Positions 1 to 8,432 of a DNA stretch of 64,000 nt are shown here, piece by piece. The notes below the pieces were generated by a model. That model saw only the letters and a program-made list of their open reading frames with translations. It was not told where the DNA came from and ran no database searches. The position numbers were made by a program, and so were the translations under genes. This stretch comes from Craspedostauros australis (taxonomy: Eukaryota; Bacillariophyta; Bacillariophyceae; Mastogloiales; Achnanthaceae). The first letter of the stretch is position 1. Each line of letters opens with the position of its first letter. The DNA is taken from contig JAMXDE010000003.1 of assembly GCA_026770025.1 (NCBI GenBank), positions 1,240,001-1,304,000 on the forward strand. The letters run 5' to 3'.

Positions 1-1034
1 TTGTTCATGATGGCGATGCGCACAGGCTGCGGTGGTTGGTCGTCCGAGATGTAGGTGTTGGAGAAGGACAGGGAGACCTCGGGATCGAGCAGGGCCTCGC
101 TCAGCGACTCGCCGCGCATGAAGGCGGTGGAGATTTGTGTGTAAAAGAGGAAGGCCGAGACGACGAAGTTGCGCGTCATGATCTTCTCGGCCGTCGACGT
201 GGGCACGGTGGAGTAGGCCGGGAAGAGGATCTTGTCGTCGTCAAAGACGTCGACGTTGTCGGCCAACCACGTGCTGCCTTGCGTGTCGTGGCCCAACCAC
301 GCCGTGCGTTCGCCGGATTTATCCTGATTGAGGGTGAAGACGTCGTAGAGCTGCGCCACCCATAGCTTGTCGTCGAGGACCTCGATGCCGGCCAGCACGT
401 CGTAGCCCGTGCCGAACTCCTCGACCTTGGCGCACTTGTTGGTGAGATCGAGCTTGGCGGACCACACCTTGCCGTAGGCGGAGTTGGTGAAGGTGGTGCA
501 GCAGCACGGCACGCAACGGCGGAAGGCGCCGCCTGCGACGTAGAGCTGCGTCTCGTCCTTGGGATCGATGCAGACGTCGTTGGGGGACGGCAGGTCTGGG
601 ATCTCCATGTCGGCAGGCACGGGGATGTCGCCGTCCATCTCGTCCAGCTGTTTGAGGTCGTAGATGAGGAGGCTGTTGCGGTTGAAGCTGCAGAGGATGA
701 GCAGACCGTCGCTGGTGAGCGCGCTGCCGAAGATGGTGACGTCGGTGGTGCTGTCTCCGGAGCCGTTGTCGGGCGTGGCCAGCGGTCCCGCCACCAGCGT
801 GGTCTTCTTCGAGACGGAGGGCTCGATGGAGTAGACGAAGCTGAGGAGGGTGCCGTTGCTCATCTTGCGCTGGCATGGGATGTACGCCACGCCGGGCTTG
901 TAGGCGCTGTTGTGGGCTGCGCTCTCCATGAAGATGGTGTCCTCAGGGAACTCGATGAATTCTCCACCCGCCTCTTCGTCGGACCATTGGAAGTAGTTGG
1001 GCGTGCCTGGGATTGGGGATGGGAGTGATGCCAT
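1..1034 (-). CDS. Beta-propeller-like protein, 3' part missing (runs off left edge)
   Basis: An open frame runs from an ATG at 1034 leftwards to base 1 without a stop, giving at least 344 residues; the C-terminus lies outside the window. The protein has no signal peptide. It shows repeating beta-strand-like units with phrases such as SPNDVCIDPKDETQLYVAGG (about residues 150-170) and LWVAQLYDV (about 225). These resemble the blade motif Pro-Asn-Asp-(hydrophobic)-x-x-Asp-Pro of the SMP-30/gluconolactonase/strictosidine-synthase-like six-bladed propellers. A Cys-rich CVPCCC patch near residue 175 could bind metal. Codon use is GC3-rich, as in neighbouring genes. Seen: the uninterrupted frame and repeat-like phrases. 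Inferred: the propeller fold. A specific enzyme activity cannot be assigned, and the family assignment is tentative because catalytic residues cannot be checked in a partial protein. Confidence 0.7.
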   Translation of the reverse strand, partial: MASLPSPIPGTPNYFQWSDEEAGGEFIEFPEDTIFMESAAHNSAYKPGVAYIPCQRKMSNGTLLSFVYSIEPSVSKKTTLVAGPLATPDNGSGDSTTDVTIFGSALTSDGLLILCSFNRNSLLIYDLKQLDEMDGDIPVPADMEIPDLPSPNDVCIDPKDETQLYVAGGAFRRCVPCCCTTFTNSAYGKVWSAKLDLTNKCAKVEEFGTGYDVLAGIEVLDDKLWVAQLYDVFTLNQDKSGERTAWLGHDTQGSTWLADNVDVFDDDKILFPAYSTVPTSTAEKIMTRNFVVSAFLFYTQISTAFMRGESLSEALLDPEVSLSFSNTYISDDQPPQPVRIAIMN

Positions 1035-1955
1035 GCTGATGGTGTGTGTTGGTAGTGCAATGGGGTAGAGTGGTATTATAGAATATTATGTACTCTGAAT
1101 GTAATGTTACAGAATATTATTTTGTGAGTGCACAAGTGTCCAGCTGTGATTGTGGGCAATGTCGGTTGCGAACGGGTTCGATTGTGTGTAGTCGTACAAC
1201 TGTTGGATGATCTATCGCAACTGCTCCGCTTGACGATGACACGGGCAATGGCCATGCACAAAGAATTGGCGATTTGGATCGCTTTCCTCCTCTCTCTGTG
1301 TTGATTGTGTTGTTCGCTCTGTGTGCTTTCGTGTGTCGGATTCATCGTGTTGTTTCCCCAACGCACGATTCCAAAAAGATTCTGGAAGGAGAAGGATCGC
1401 GGGTGTTCCAATCCCGTTCTTGCTTCGTCAGTCACGACATTGAAAACGGAGAAAACGCTCAGAGTGCGTACAATGCATATTTCACCGCATTCCCAACATA
1501 CGATTCGATCGACTGCGGCTTGGGTTGTTCATCGTGGTGCGTCAAGTATGCAAATTAACGGACATTCGGTCTCTGATGGCGATCATGTGACGCCAACACA
1601 AGAGACATCGGACGCGGACGTTCTTCTCTGTGCGGTTTTCGGGACTGCCAAGCATCCCCAACAAAACTCTTCGTCATCATTTGTGCGCTGAAGCCATTCA
1701 CGGTTGCCCAAAAATGACTGTGCGAATTTGGACAAAGCCAGACACGATTCGTCGCGGAATTGTGAATGGAAGAAATTGCATGTCGGATTGAATCGTGAAG
1801 CCGACGACCAAGTAGACCGGCTGGGTCCTCAGGCGTGACAGATAGCAGGCATGGAGAGGACTTGGCGGAGGCGACAATAACGCCGGTCGCGTAGTCGCAG
1901 AAGCAATAGCTCAAGAGATTGTAAATCGCAGGTGCATGAGGAACATCACTCGCTG

Positions 1956-1999
<44 letters not shown>
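1956..1999. repeat. (TCTA)11 microsatellite
   Basis: Eleven uninterrupted TCTA units in gene-free DNA, with no sign that they are translated. A likely length-polymorphic locus. Confidence 0.95.
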
Positions 2000-3434
2000 C
2001 TCCATGTACGTGTATGTACCTATGCTGATCTATTGGATGTGGGTAATGACGCTGCGGGCAAAGAAGAATGCCAATGGTATCAACATGAACATGCACATGA
2101 AAATGATTATCAACATCAACGCCAACGCCAACGCCAACTGTGGCATGGAAGGTGCTCGAGCTGCGCGACTGCCATCAAGAGTAGAGCAAACGCAGGCAAG
2201 CTATGTAGGAATGTAGAGGCTGCGAATCTTGGTTGGACTAAGCCGTCCGTATCCTGCTTTGCCACCAGCGGCTTGGTCTGAGTTGCAGGGCATTCGTGAC
2301 AAATCAGCGCAGATTGGGTCTGCTGCTGGAGTATATATATACTATCGATGGCCGACAGCAGGGTGTCAATACGGTACGGAGAGACCGTCGGTGTGCCGAG
2401 GGCGGCAAGCACCGAGCGGGATAGATCCTAGGAACCAAGGGTCAAGCCCGGAGAAGGTTGGATGCGGACGAGTTGTCGAGGCCAACCGAAGGCAACCGAA
2501 GGAAGATAGCCACTAGCACGAAGCGATCGAAAGGCAGCAAGGGGCAACAAAGCAACTCCTCTGACTCCACTGCAAGAGACGAGCGGGATGCGAGCAGCGA
2601 TGCCAACGATCGCCAACCTCAGATTACAGAACGTCAGATGCCATGCTGGGTGACAACTTCGGCCCGGTCCAGTTCTCGTCGATGATGTCAGCTGATGATC
2701 AGAACCAAGAACGCAGTCAGATCCAAACAAGTGTGACAGCCGTTGACCCAATATGACACCGTGAACATAGCGGACGCATGCTCGTGCGAATCGAGGAAAG
2801 AGGCTCAACAAGCAGCATGCTTCAACAGCCGCAGAGTGTGACGACGTGCAGTGATAAATGAAATGGCGTCATCTTCACACAGGTATTTCGCTTGGGCGAT
2901 CGGGGTTTTGCTCTTCCACAACTAAGAGGATCGACAGAGCTACATACGCAAGAAACCAATGCAATGAAGGCTCTTCACTCGCCATGCAGCATGGAATCAC
3001 ACATAACAGTAGAATCTTTGCAAGGAGCTCAGAGTATCCTGGATTTTCATTGCCAACGGTTTGTGTGCTCAGAAACAAGAGTCGGCTCTCGCCTAACGCT
3101 GCCTGGAATGTGTACTAATTTCTTCATTTCTCTACGAGTATGACTATACTGCATCGTTCCTCGTCAATACAGAATGCAGCGGTGTACTTGAGCAAACAGT
3201 CTCATTGAAGTTTCCCAAACGATACGCTTCCGTACGAGTGCCTGTCTCCAACCTTGTGCAGCCTTGGTCGTTGTTTTGGATGCATTACGCGTGGGCGTGG
3301 TCGTCATCGCGTGTAGAGTGATACTATTTTCCTTATTCCGGATCGTCCAACGCTCTCAATTCCACGTACTCCGCACTTCTCTATTTCACAACCGAGCACA
3401 CACAGATCTGGTGACAACAGCGCAGCGCAGAGCA

Positions 3435-3454
3435 CTCTACTCGTACGAGTAGAG
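3435..3454. promoter_or_regulatory. 20-bp perfect palindrome, possible dyad binding site
   Basis: CTCTACTCGTACGAGTAGAG is identical to its own reverse complement over 20 bases. The half-site CTCTACTCGTA recurs at 8523-8533 (reverse orientation, about 90 bp upstream of the PARP gene start) and at 53918-53928. The shorter core CTCGTACGA occurs at 4933, 5343 and 33804. A dimeric transcription-factor site is an inference; no known factor is assigned. Confidence 0.4.
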
Positions 3455-3607
3455 CATTCCAAGCAGATATTCGAAGCGTACTCAATTCATATGACAGTGC
3501 ATAGAGGTCTGAGTAGAATTCATATTATACTATGCGTATATGCAAAAGTACAGCCAAATGTCGTTCATTCCATTCGTACAATTCATCCTTGGCCACAGTC
3601 GTCGTGC

Positions 3608-4528
3608 TCATATCACGCTGAAGAGTTCAAAGTCGTTGATGTCCACAGCAAGCTCACTATCATCAACTTCGTGGAAGTTCATGGAGTCGTCAAAGCACGC
3701 CCATGTCTTTGCCTTTTCGATGTCGCATTCCACGACATCAAGCTGCAATTTGGGAATGCAGTCCGTGTCATTGGCTGGTGACTGCGCCATGGTGTTGTTC
3801 TCGGAGCTGGAGGTTTGTTGCGAAGCCGCTGAAGATCGCAACGGCTGTGCAGCTTTTCCCGCTGGCGAAGTGGAATTTTGCAAAGACTGTGCTCTTCCAC
3901 CCACGGTTTGTATCGAATGACTTCCATCATCGGATGTGTGGTCATGATCCGAAACTATCCTGACAAGGCTTGTCTGTGTGGAAGATCCGGGGATGATGTC
4001 CTGGGTCTGAGAGAACGTGGGAACTGCTTGGGTCTCCTGGGATGGAATTCTGTGAACAGCCTCGCTTCGGCTGTCCGCGTTCGCACCGGACAACCCGCTG
4101 AGTTGAATTGCAGACGAACGGATTTCGGCCAGCTGCGTTTCTGTGAGGGCCTGCTGCATTGCCCGTCGGCGTTTGACGCGGAGCTGCGTGCTGGACTTGT
4201 AGTTTGAAGACAGAGCGTCACGGATCATGCAGCCGACCTTGGTCCTGGCCGCGTTTTCGTTCATCTCGTACCACCGACCGTCGTGGAACTTGACGAAAGG
4301 CGCGGGGCCGACATTGGACGCCTTCACCATCTCGATGATGTCGGTGACGATTCCCGTCTTTTGCTGCTTGTTGGATGCGGACAAGTAGGCATTGCGGTGC
4401 ATTTCGATGACGCAAGCCAGGCGTCTGTTGCCAGTGGCGGAGTTGCACCGCTTGCCTTTGCCAATCAGGATTGTGTGCGGATATGGAGTGTAGGTCGCTG
4501 GCAGGACTCTTGTAGTGTTGATCATCAT
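3608..4528 (-). CDS. DUF6824 domain protein, putative diatom nuclear factor
   Basis: A single-exon frame of 306 residues starting at an ATG-ATG pair. Residues about 15-105 match the DUF6824 pattern: an N-terminal His-Thr-Ile-Leu-Ile-Gly-Lys-Gly loop (where family members have Asp-Val-Leu-x-Gly-Arg-Gly), then Thr-Gly-Asn-Arg (family Pro-Gly-Asn-x-x-Phe), a helix ending TDIIEMVK, the strand GRWYEMNENAARTK (family Gly-x-Trp-Tyr-x-(Ile/Met)-x-(Asp/Glu)-x-x-Ala) and a closing helix. The family is abundant in diatoms and of unknown biochemical function. After a basic KRRRAMQQ segment the rest is Ser/Gln/Thr-rich and probably disordered, ending in acidic-hydrophobic clusters (WACFDDSM, DINDFELF) like activation domains. 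A DNA-binding or transcriptional role is inferred from this layout, not known. The Gly-Arg-Gly loop is altered to Gly-Lys-Gly. A CAG-type triplet run lies about 210 bp upstream. Confidence 0.8.
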   Translation of the reverse strand: MMINTTRVLPATYTPYPHTILIGKGKRCNSATGNRRLACVIEMHRNAYLSASNKQQKTGIVTDIIEMVKASNVGPAPFVKFHDGRWYEMNENAARTKVGCMIRDALSSNYKSSTQLRVKRRRAMQQALTETQLAEIRSSAIQLSGLSGANADSRSEAVHRIPSQETQAVPTFSQTQDIIPGSSTQTSLVRIVSDHDHTSDDGSHSIQTVGGRAQSLQNSTSPAGKAAQPLRSSAASQQTSSSENNTMAQSPANDTDCIPKLQLDVVECDIEKAKTWACFDDSMNFHEVDDSELAVDINDFELFSVI

Positions 4529-4740
4529 GATCGCTGTTCTGGTTCGTATTTGCTGTTTGCTCTTGTGCGTTGTCGTTTGGTCGCCGTTGTTGGTTGCTGT
4601 TACTAGTGGCGGGGTGGGTGGGGTTGCAGGGTGCTTGCTTCAGGAAGACCGAGCTTGAAGATGATGAGGGTTGGAATATTGTAGGGTTGATCGGGGCTGA
4701 TGTGATACGGGAAAAGATGAATGCGTCTCTGTTGTTGTCG

Positions 4741-4771
<31 letters not shown>

Positions 4772-4790
4772 TGATGCTGCTGCTGCTGTT
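4741..4790. repeat. Imperfect (CTG)n / (CAG)n triplet run
   Basis: About 14 CTG-type triplets with TTG and ATG interruptions. It lies roughly 210 bp upstream of the DUF6824 gene start, in its presumed promoter or 5' untranslated region. Confidence 0.9.
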
Positions 4791-6186
4791 GGAGCGTATT
4801 TATTGTGTATCTGCACTTGCCTGTACTTGCACTGTGGTTTCTGTTAGGTGGTTGACTGGTTAGCTGGTTGGCTGGTTGACTGGTTGTGCAGGTTTGTTAC
4901 CCGAGCGTTGGAATTGAAAACAGAGTGCTGGACTCGTACGAACACACGCACGAACACGTGAATGTATTGGCATGGCATGGTTTCGGTATGCTTCGAGTAT
5001 GGCGGAGGAATGGTCGGAGACGCTATTGGTTGCCTTCCGAGCATTTCCCCTAGCGTGAGCTTGGCCGCGCCACGTGCACGACTTTGCATACAACACGCTG
5101 GGTATTCACGCGAGGGCTTGAGTTAACGGTTTTGCTGCAGCTGTAGCTCGCGCAGCATCTATCGGGGTTTGGGGTGACACAGACGCGAAGATTAATCAAT
5201 CTCCAGTGTTCCGACTGTTGATGCAAGCTTATGGTTCCAACGAAGGGCGTATCCAGTCAAGGCATCACTTAACCGTTTGTTGCGTCACGCTGTGTACTAT
5301 ATGATAGAATCACAGATGACCGGTATGTTGCGACAAAGCGACCTCGTACGACCAACGCGCTGTCTGCTTGGGTTCCAGCAAGCAGCGGTTAACACCCATA
5401 ATTATGACAGGGTTAGACATTTCCGTCGAACACAAGAAATGCCATCTTTATTTATTGAGTCTGCATTCGCTCACAACAAATGTGTTCCGTGATCTTCGTT
5501 GAAGAACCCGTCGACAAGTACAAATATCAACCAGATATGGTTACTTTGGTCGTAGTACTCAGAGGAGTTTTGGTACGATCCCGTCTTGATTCAAGGTTTG
5601 GCTGGTGACAAATTCATGCAGACTCGTGATTTTTGGACAACACACAACCGTGATTCGCAAAAGCAGAATTAAGGATACCGAGAACGACGGAGATCGGATA
5701 CCGCTGGCTCCCTTACCTCTCTCCACTCTTCCGCGCTTGCGCCTACGTCTGCTTGGTCGATAGAGCTTTGGGATCCTTGGCTGGCTGTTGGCTGCAAGAG
5801 TTGTATGGAGTTTTGGATGATCTGCGTCACACAGAACCACAAAACCAGAGACCACTATTCACAATTGAGACATCATCGCTCCCAATGTGCCTTCCCCGAC
5901 AGTGCCTTGCTCCGTGCAGAGGCGCAGCAGCACAAAATTCTTCACCCTTTCCTCTCCAATCGACTTCAAGCAGAGCTGGTGGAGGCTGCACAACCGTCGG
6001 AAGCAGTTGCTATTGGACACGAGTGCTGTGCTTTCGACGCAGGCAGTATGGAACTGTGATACGAGCACGAACAGAGCAGGTCACCGATAGCACGGATAAC
6101 AGGACATCAATCAAGGTTGCTCATGTGAGTTCTGCTCGAGATGTTCTGTCGCAAGCAGGTTTGAACATCACTGTGAGCTCTTGCGG

Positions 6187-6210
6187 TCTCTCTCTCTCTC
6201 TCTCTCTCTC
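6187..6210. repeat. (TC)12 microsatellite
   Basis: Twelve perfect TC units. Similar TC/GA runs occur at about 9149-9162, 33224-33245 and 50962-50985, all in gene-flanking DNA. Confidence 0.9.
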
Positions 6211-7004
6211 TTGCTGGAGAGAGGAGCGCATTGCACTTGTGTCCGCAATACAGCTCAAGCAGGTTCATTGGATGCAGCGCAAAAGTCATGTTCCTCGTTT
6301 TGTTCCAGCATCATCTGCTAGATACTGCGTCAAGATGAGTGAGCCCGCCCAGCGGCGCTGAGAACTCACAGAATGGATTGTTCACATCAAGCTATTGCAT
6401 TGCTCAACAAGCAATATATCTTCAACAGAGGTGGCAGAACCGCCAATCTACCCTCTCGCTCTCTTGCTTTCTTTGGTTTATTGATTTCATTGTTGGATCT
6501 AGCCACGCGGCGTTCGTGCCACCCTGTTGTGATCCATTTGGGCGACGCTCTTGCTCACCTCGCTCCAGACCTTCGGTGTTCCTTCACAACAGCGATGACA
6601 AATAATACACACACAACTTGTAACGTGGCTGTCATCCACTGTGCCCCTATTTGGAGCGGAATGAAAGTTGCGATTGACCATGTGTGATGCCATCTCATGA
6701 TCTGACTTCTCATGCCCAGCGTGTCTCCGATTCCTCTGTCGAGCTATGCGACCGCATGAAGCGAGTTTGCTCCAGCCACTCAGCTCCTGCAGGCCTGACA
6801 ACTATAGCAATAGGGTGAAGTGGTCAAGTGCCATTGATTCAGCATATTCGCAGAATATAACTAGACGAACGCGTTTTTCATTCTATTGCGAGTCTGCATG
6901 CGTGCGTTTGTATCTTGGGCAGCAGGATTGCTGCATCGTGCGCATCCGATAGAAGGTATGGAGTACGCTGCTCAACTCACATTTGTCTCTGTCTATGACA
7001 ACAC

Positions 7005-8432
7005 CTATCGAGTGAATGTGATCAAGTACTCTGGGTAGGCCTGGGCGTCGTGGTACACCACAAAGGTGGATGGATTGTCCACACTGTCGACCGTGGAATC
7101 AAAGAGTTCCGTCTGTTGGTTAGGTTTGGTGTCAGGGATCAGCTGGTTGCTTGTTCCTTGGCAAAAGTCTCCAATAGCTACGCGGCACATGAACATGCGT
7201 TGGACGTTGTCGTCATCAGGGACGGAGTATGTATGATTGGTCGAGGTGGATAAATCTCTCGCAAAGTATACACCTTTGCCGTGCTGTGCTCCGTTGCGCC
7301 CGGCAAATGATCGATTGAATCCCTGTCTCTCGATCTTGGCGGCGTTCTCCTTTGTCGTGCCATGAAAGAGCCATTTGCGCTCCACAGACCGGCTGTGGTT
7401 GTTCACAACGGTTTCAGGGTGCTCTTCGAAGGCAATCTCCATCGTTTGCTTTTTGGCTGCATAGATCTGCCATAGCGCCAGGTTTTGAATACGCTCGATC
7501 GAGGCGATGTTGATGCTTTGGCCTGAAGAGGTGCACGGAGCGTGTTGAACGAAGCTGACCACTTCTTTCCATTCTTTGGAATGATGGCACAGTGGGAATC
7601 GTCCATCGTTGAAGCTCTGCTTGTCGTTGCTGAATCTCTCCCATGTAGGCGGTGTTTCCGATGAGACAGCCATTCCCTTCATGCCCTTGATGATATCGCC
7701 CATCACATCGACGGTGGGGGCGCTGACTGCTGTGATCGGAAACCAACCGGAGGTTGCGCAGGTTTGCAGTGACTGCGACAGTGTTTCGTTTGGCGCGCGA
7801 AAGGCAGATGCAGTTGGTAGAGCGTTGATTGTGCCTGCGCGCAATTTGAATGGGTCATAGAGTATCTCACCGTACGCCCATTCGTTATTTGTGGGATGTT
7901 CCTTCGTTACTTCGATGATCTGGCCTGGCACAATGGGGAGTAAGTTGTTGTGGTTGTCATCAATGTCGTTGGGCAAAGCCGGGATCTGATTGGCGCATCC
8001 AAAATCAACGATAACCATGACCTCTTCACGATGAATGCTGCGGTCGTACTGTGATGAATGGTTGGTTTGGATCATGCGAGCGAAGTTCACTGTGTACGAT
8101 GCCCCTGTATGAACGTTCCGCTTCTTTACCACCTTGTTCGAAAGATCCAGCGGGAACGAATGCACCGTACCATCCTTTTTGTATTGCTGAAATGCTCGCT
8201 CGATTTGCTTCGATATGTCGTTGCCGTACGACACAAAGTTCGTGTTCTCCAATCTCATTCCCGTCGCGTGCTTTTGCACGGTGTTCTGGTCCTCCTCCCA
8301 GTACCAGGTTACATCAGGGAGGGACATCTTGTTCGATCCTCTCTGATACGTCACGTACTCATTCACGGATCGAAAGGGGATGGTCTGGGTGACTGCCATG
8401 ACTCCCGTCTTCTGACAGCTGTTCTTCTCCAT
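7005..8432 (-). CDS. WWE / SH3-like / PARP-type mono-ADP-ribosyltransferase
   Basis: Single exon, 475 residues, true ATG at 8432. Residues about 40-133 form a WWE domain: Trp43/Trp45 in VTWYWEED, then IERAFQQY, then YTVNFARMIQTN followed by Arg-Ser-Ile-His-Arg. WWE domains bind ADP-ribose units or mediate ubiquitin-linked contacts. Residues about 160-237 look SH3-like: IVPGQIIEVT, EWAYGEILYD, SGWFPITAV. Residues about 265-475 are a PARP catalytic domain of the PARP10/14/15 subclass: LFHGT with His357, HGKGVYFARD with Tyr389, LFDSTVD, and the C-terminal AYPEYLITF. By comparison with PARP14/15 the third triad position falls on Leu470, so the triad is H-Y-L, predicting mono- rather than poly-ADP-ribosylation from NAD+. 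No macrodomain or transmembrane segment is seen. Location is probably cytosolic or nuclear. The half-palindrome TACGAGTAGAG lies about 90 bp upstream. Confidence 0.9.
   Translation of the reverse strand: MEKNSCQKTGVMAVTQTIPFRSVNEYVTYQRGSNKMSLPDVTWYWEEDQNTVQKHATGMRLENTNFVSYGNDISKQIERAFQQYKKDGTVHSFPLDLSNKVVKKRNVHTGASYTVNFARMIQTNHSSQYDRSIHREEVMVIVDFGCANQIPALPNDIDDNHNNLLPIVPGQIIEVTKEHPTNNEWAYGEILYDPFKLRAGTINALPTASAFRAPNETLSQSLQTCATSGWFPITAVSAPTVDVMGDIIKGMKGMAVSSETPPTWERFSNDKQSFNDGRFPLCHHSKEWKEVVSFVQHAPCTSSGQSINIASIERIQNLALWQIYAAKKQTMEIAFEEHPETVVNNHSRSVERKWLFHGTTKENAAKIERQGFNRSFAGRNGAQHGKGVYFARDLSTSTNHTYSVPDDDNVQRMFMCRVAIGDFCQGTSNQLIPDTKPNQQTELFDSTVDSVDNPSTFVVYHDAQAYPEYLITFTR

Larger units (their letters stand above)
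1035..3607. other. Intergenic stretch, no supported gene
   Basis: About 2.6 kb with only short overlapping frames that show no recognisable domain or sustained codon bias. It holds an AT-rich segment just upstream of the leftmost gene (about 1070-1130, with AGAATATTAT twice), a TCTA microsatellite, short ACATGA/CAACGC-like reiterations (about 2080-2140), a self-complementary GTATATATATAC at 2331-2342 and a 20-bp palindrome at 3435-3454. An unrecognised spliced or noncoding transcript cannot be excluded. Confidence 0.5.
4529..7004. other. Intergenic stretch, no supported gene
   Basis: About 2.5 kb between two minus-strand genes. It contains the upstream CTG/CAG run, CTCGTACGA cores at 4933-4941 and 5343-5351, and a TC dinucleotide run. 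The longest frame (5753-6361 plus, 202 codons) has no domain, crosses the TC repeat and has low-complexity composition, so it is not called. Confidence 0.5.

Noticed and set aside
1150-1200. GGGTTCGATTG resembling a tRNA T-loop
   Set aside because: The flanking bases cannot form a T-arm stem and no acceptor or anticodon arm was seen.
5753-6361. 202-codon plus-strand frame
   Set aside because: Runs through a (TC)n repeat giving Leu-Ser reiterations; no domain.
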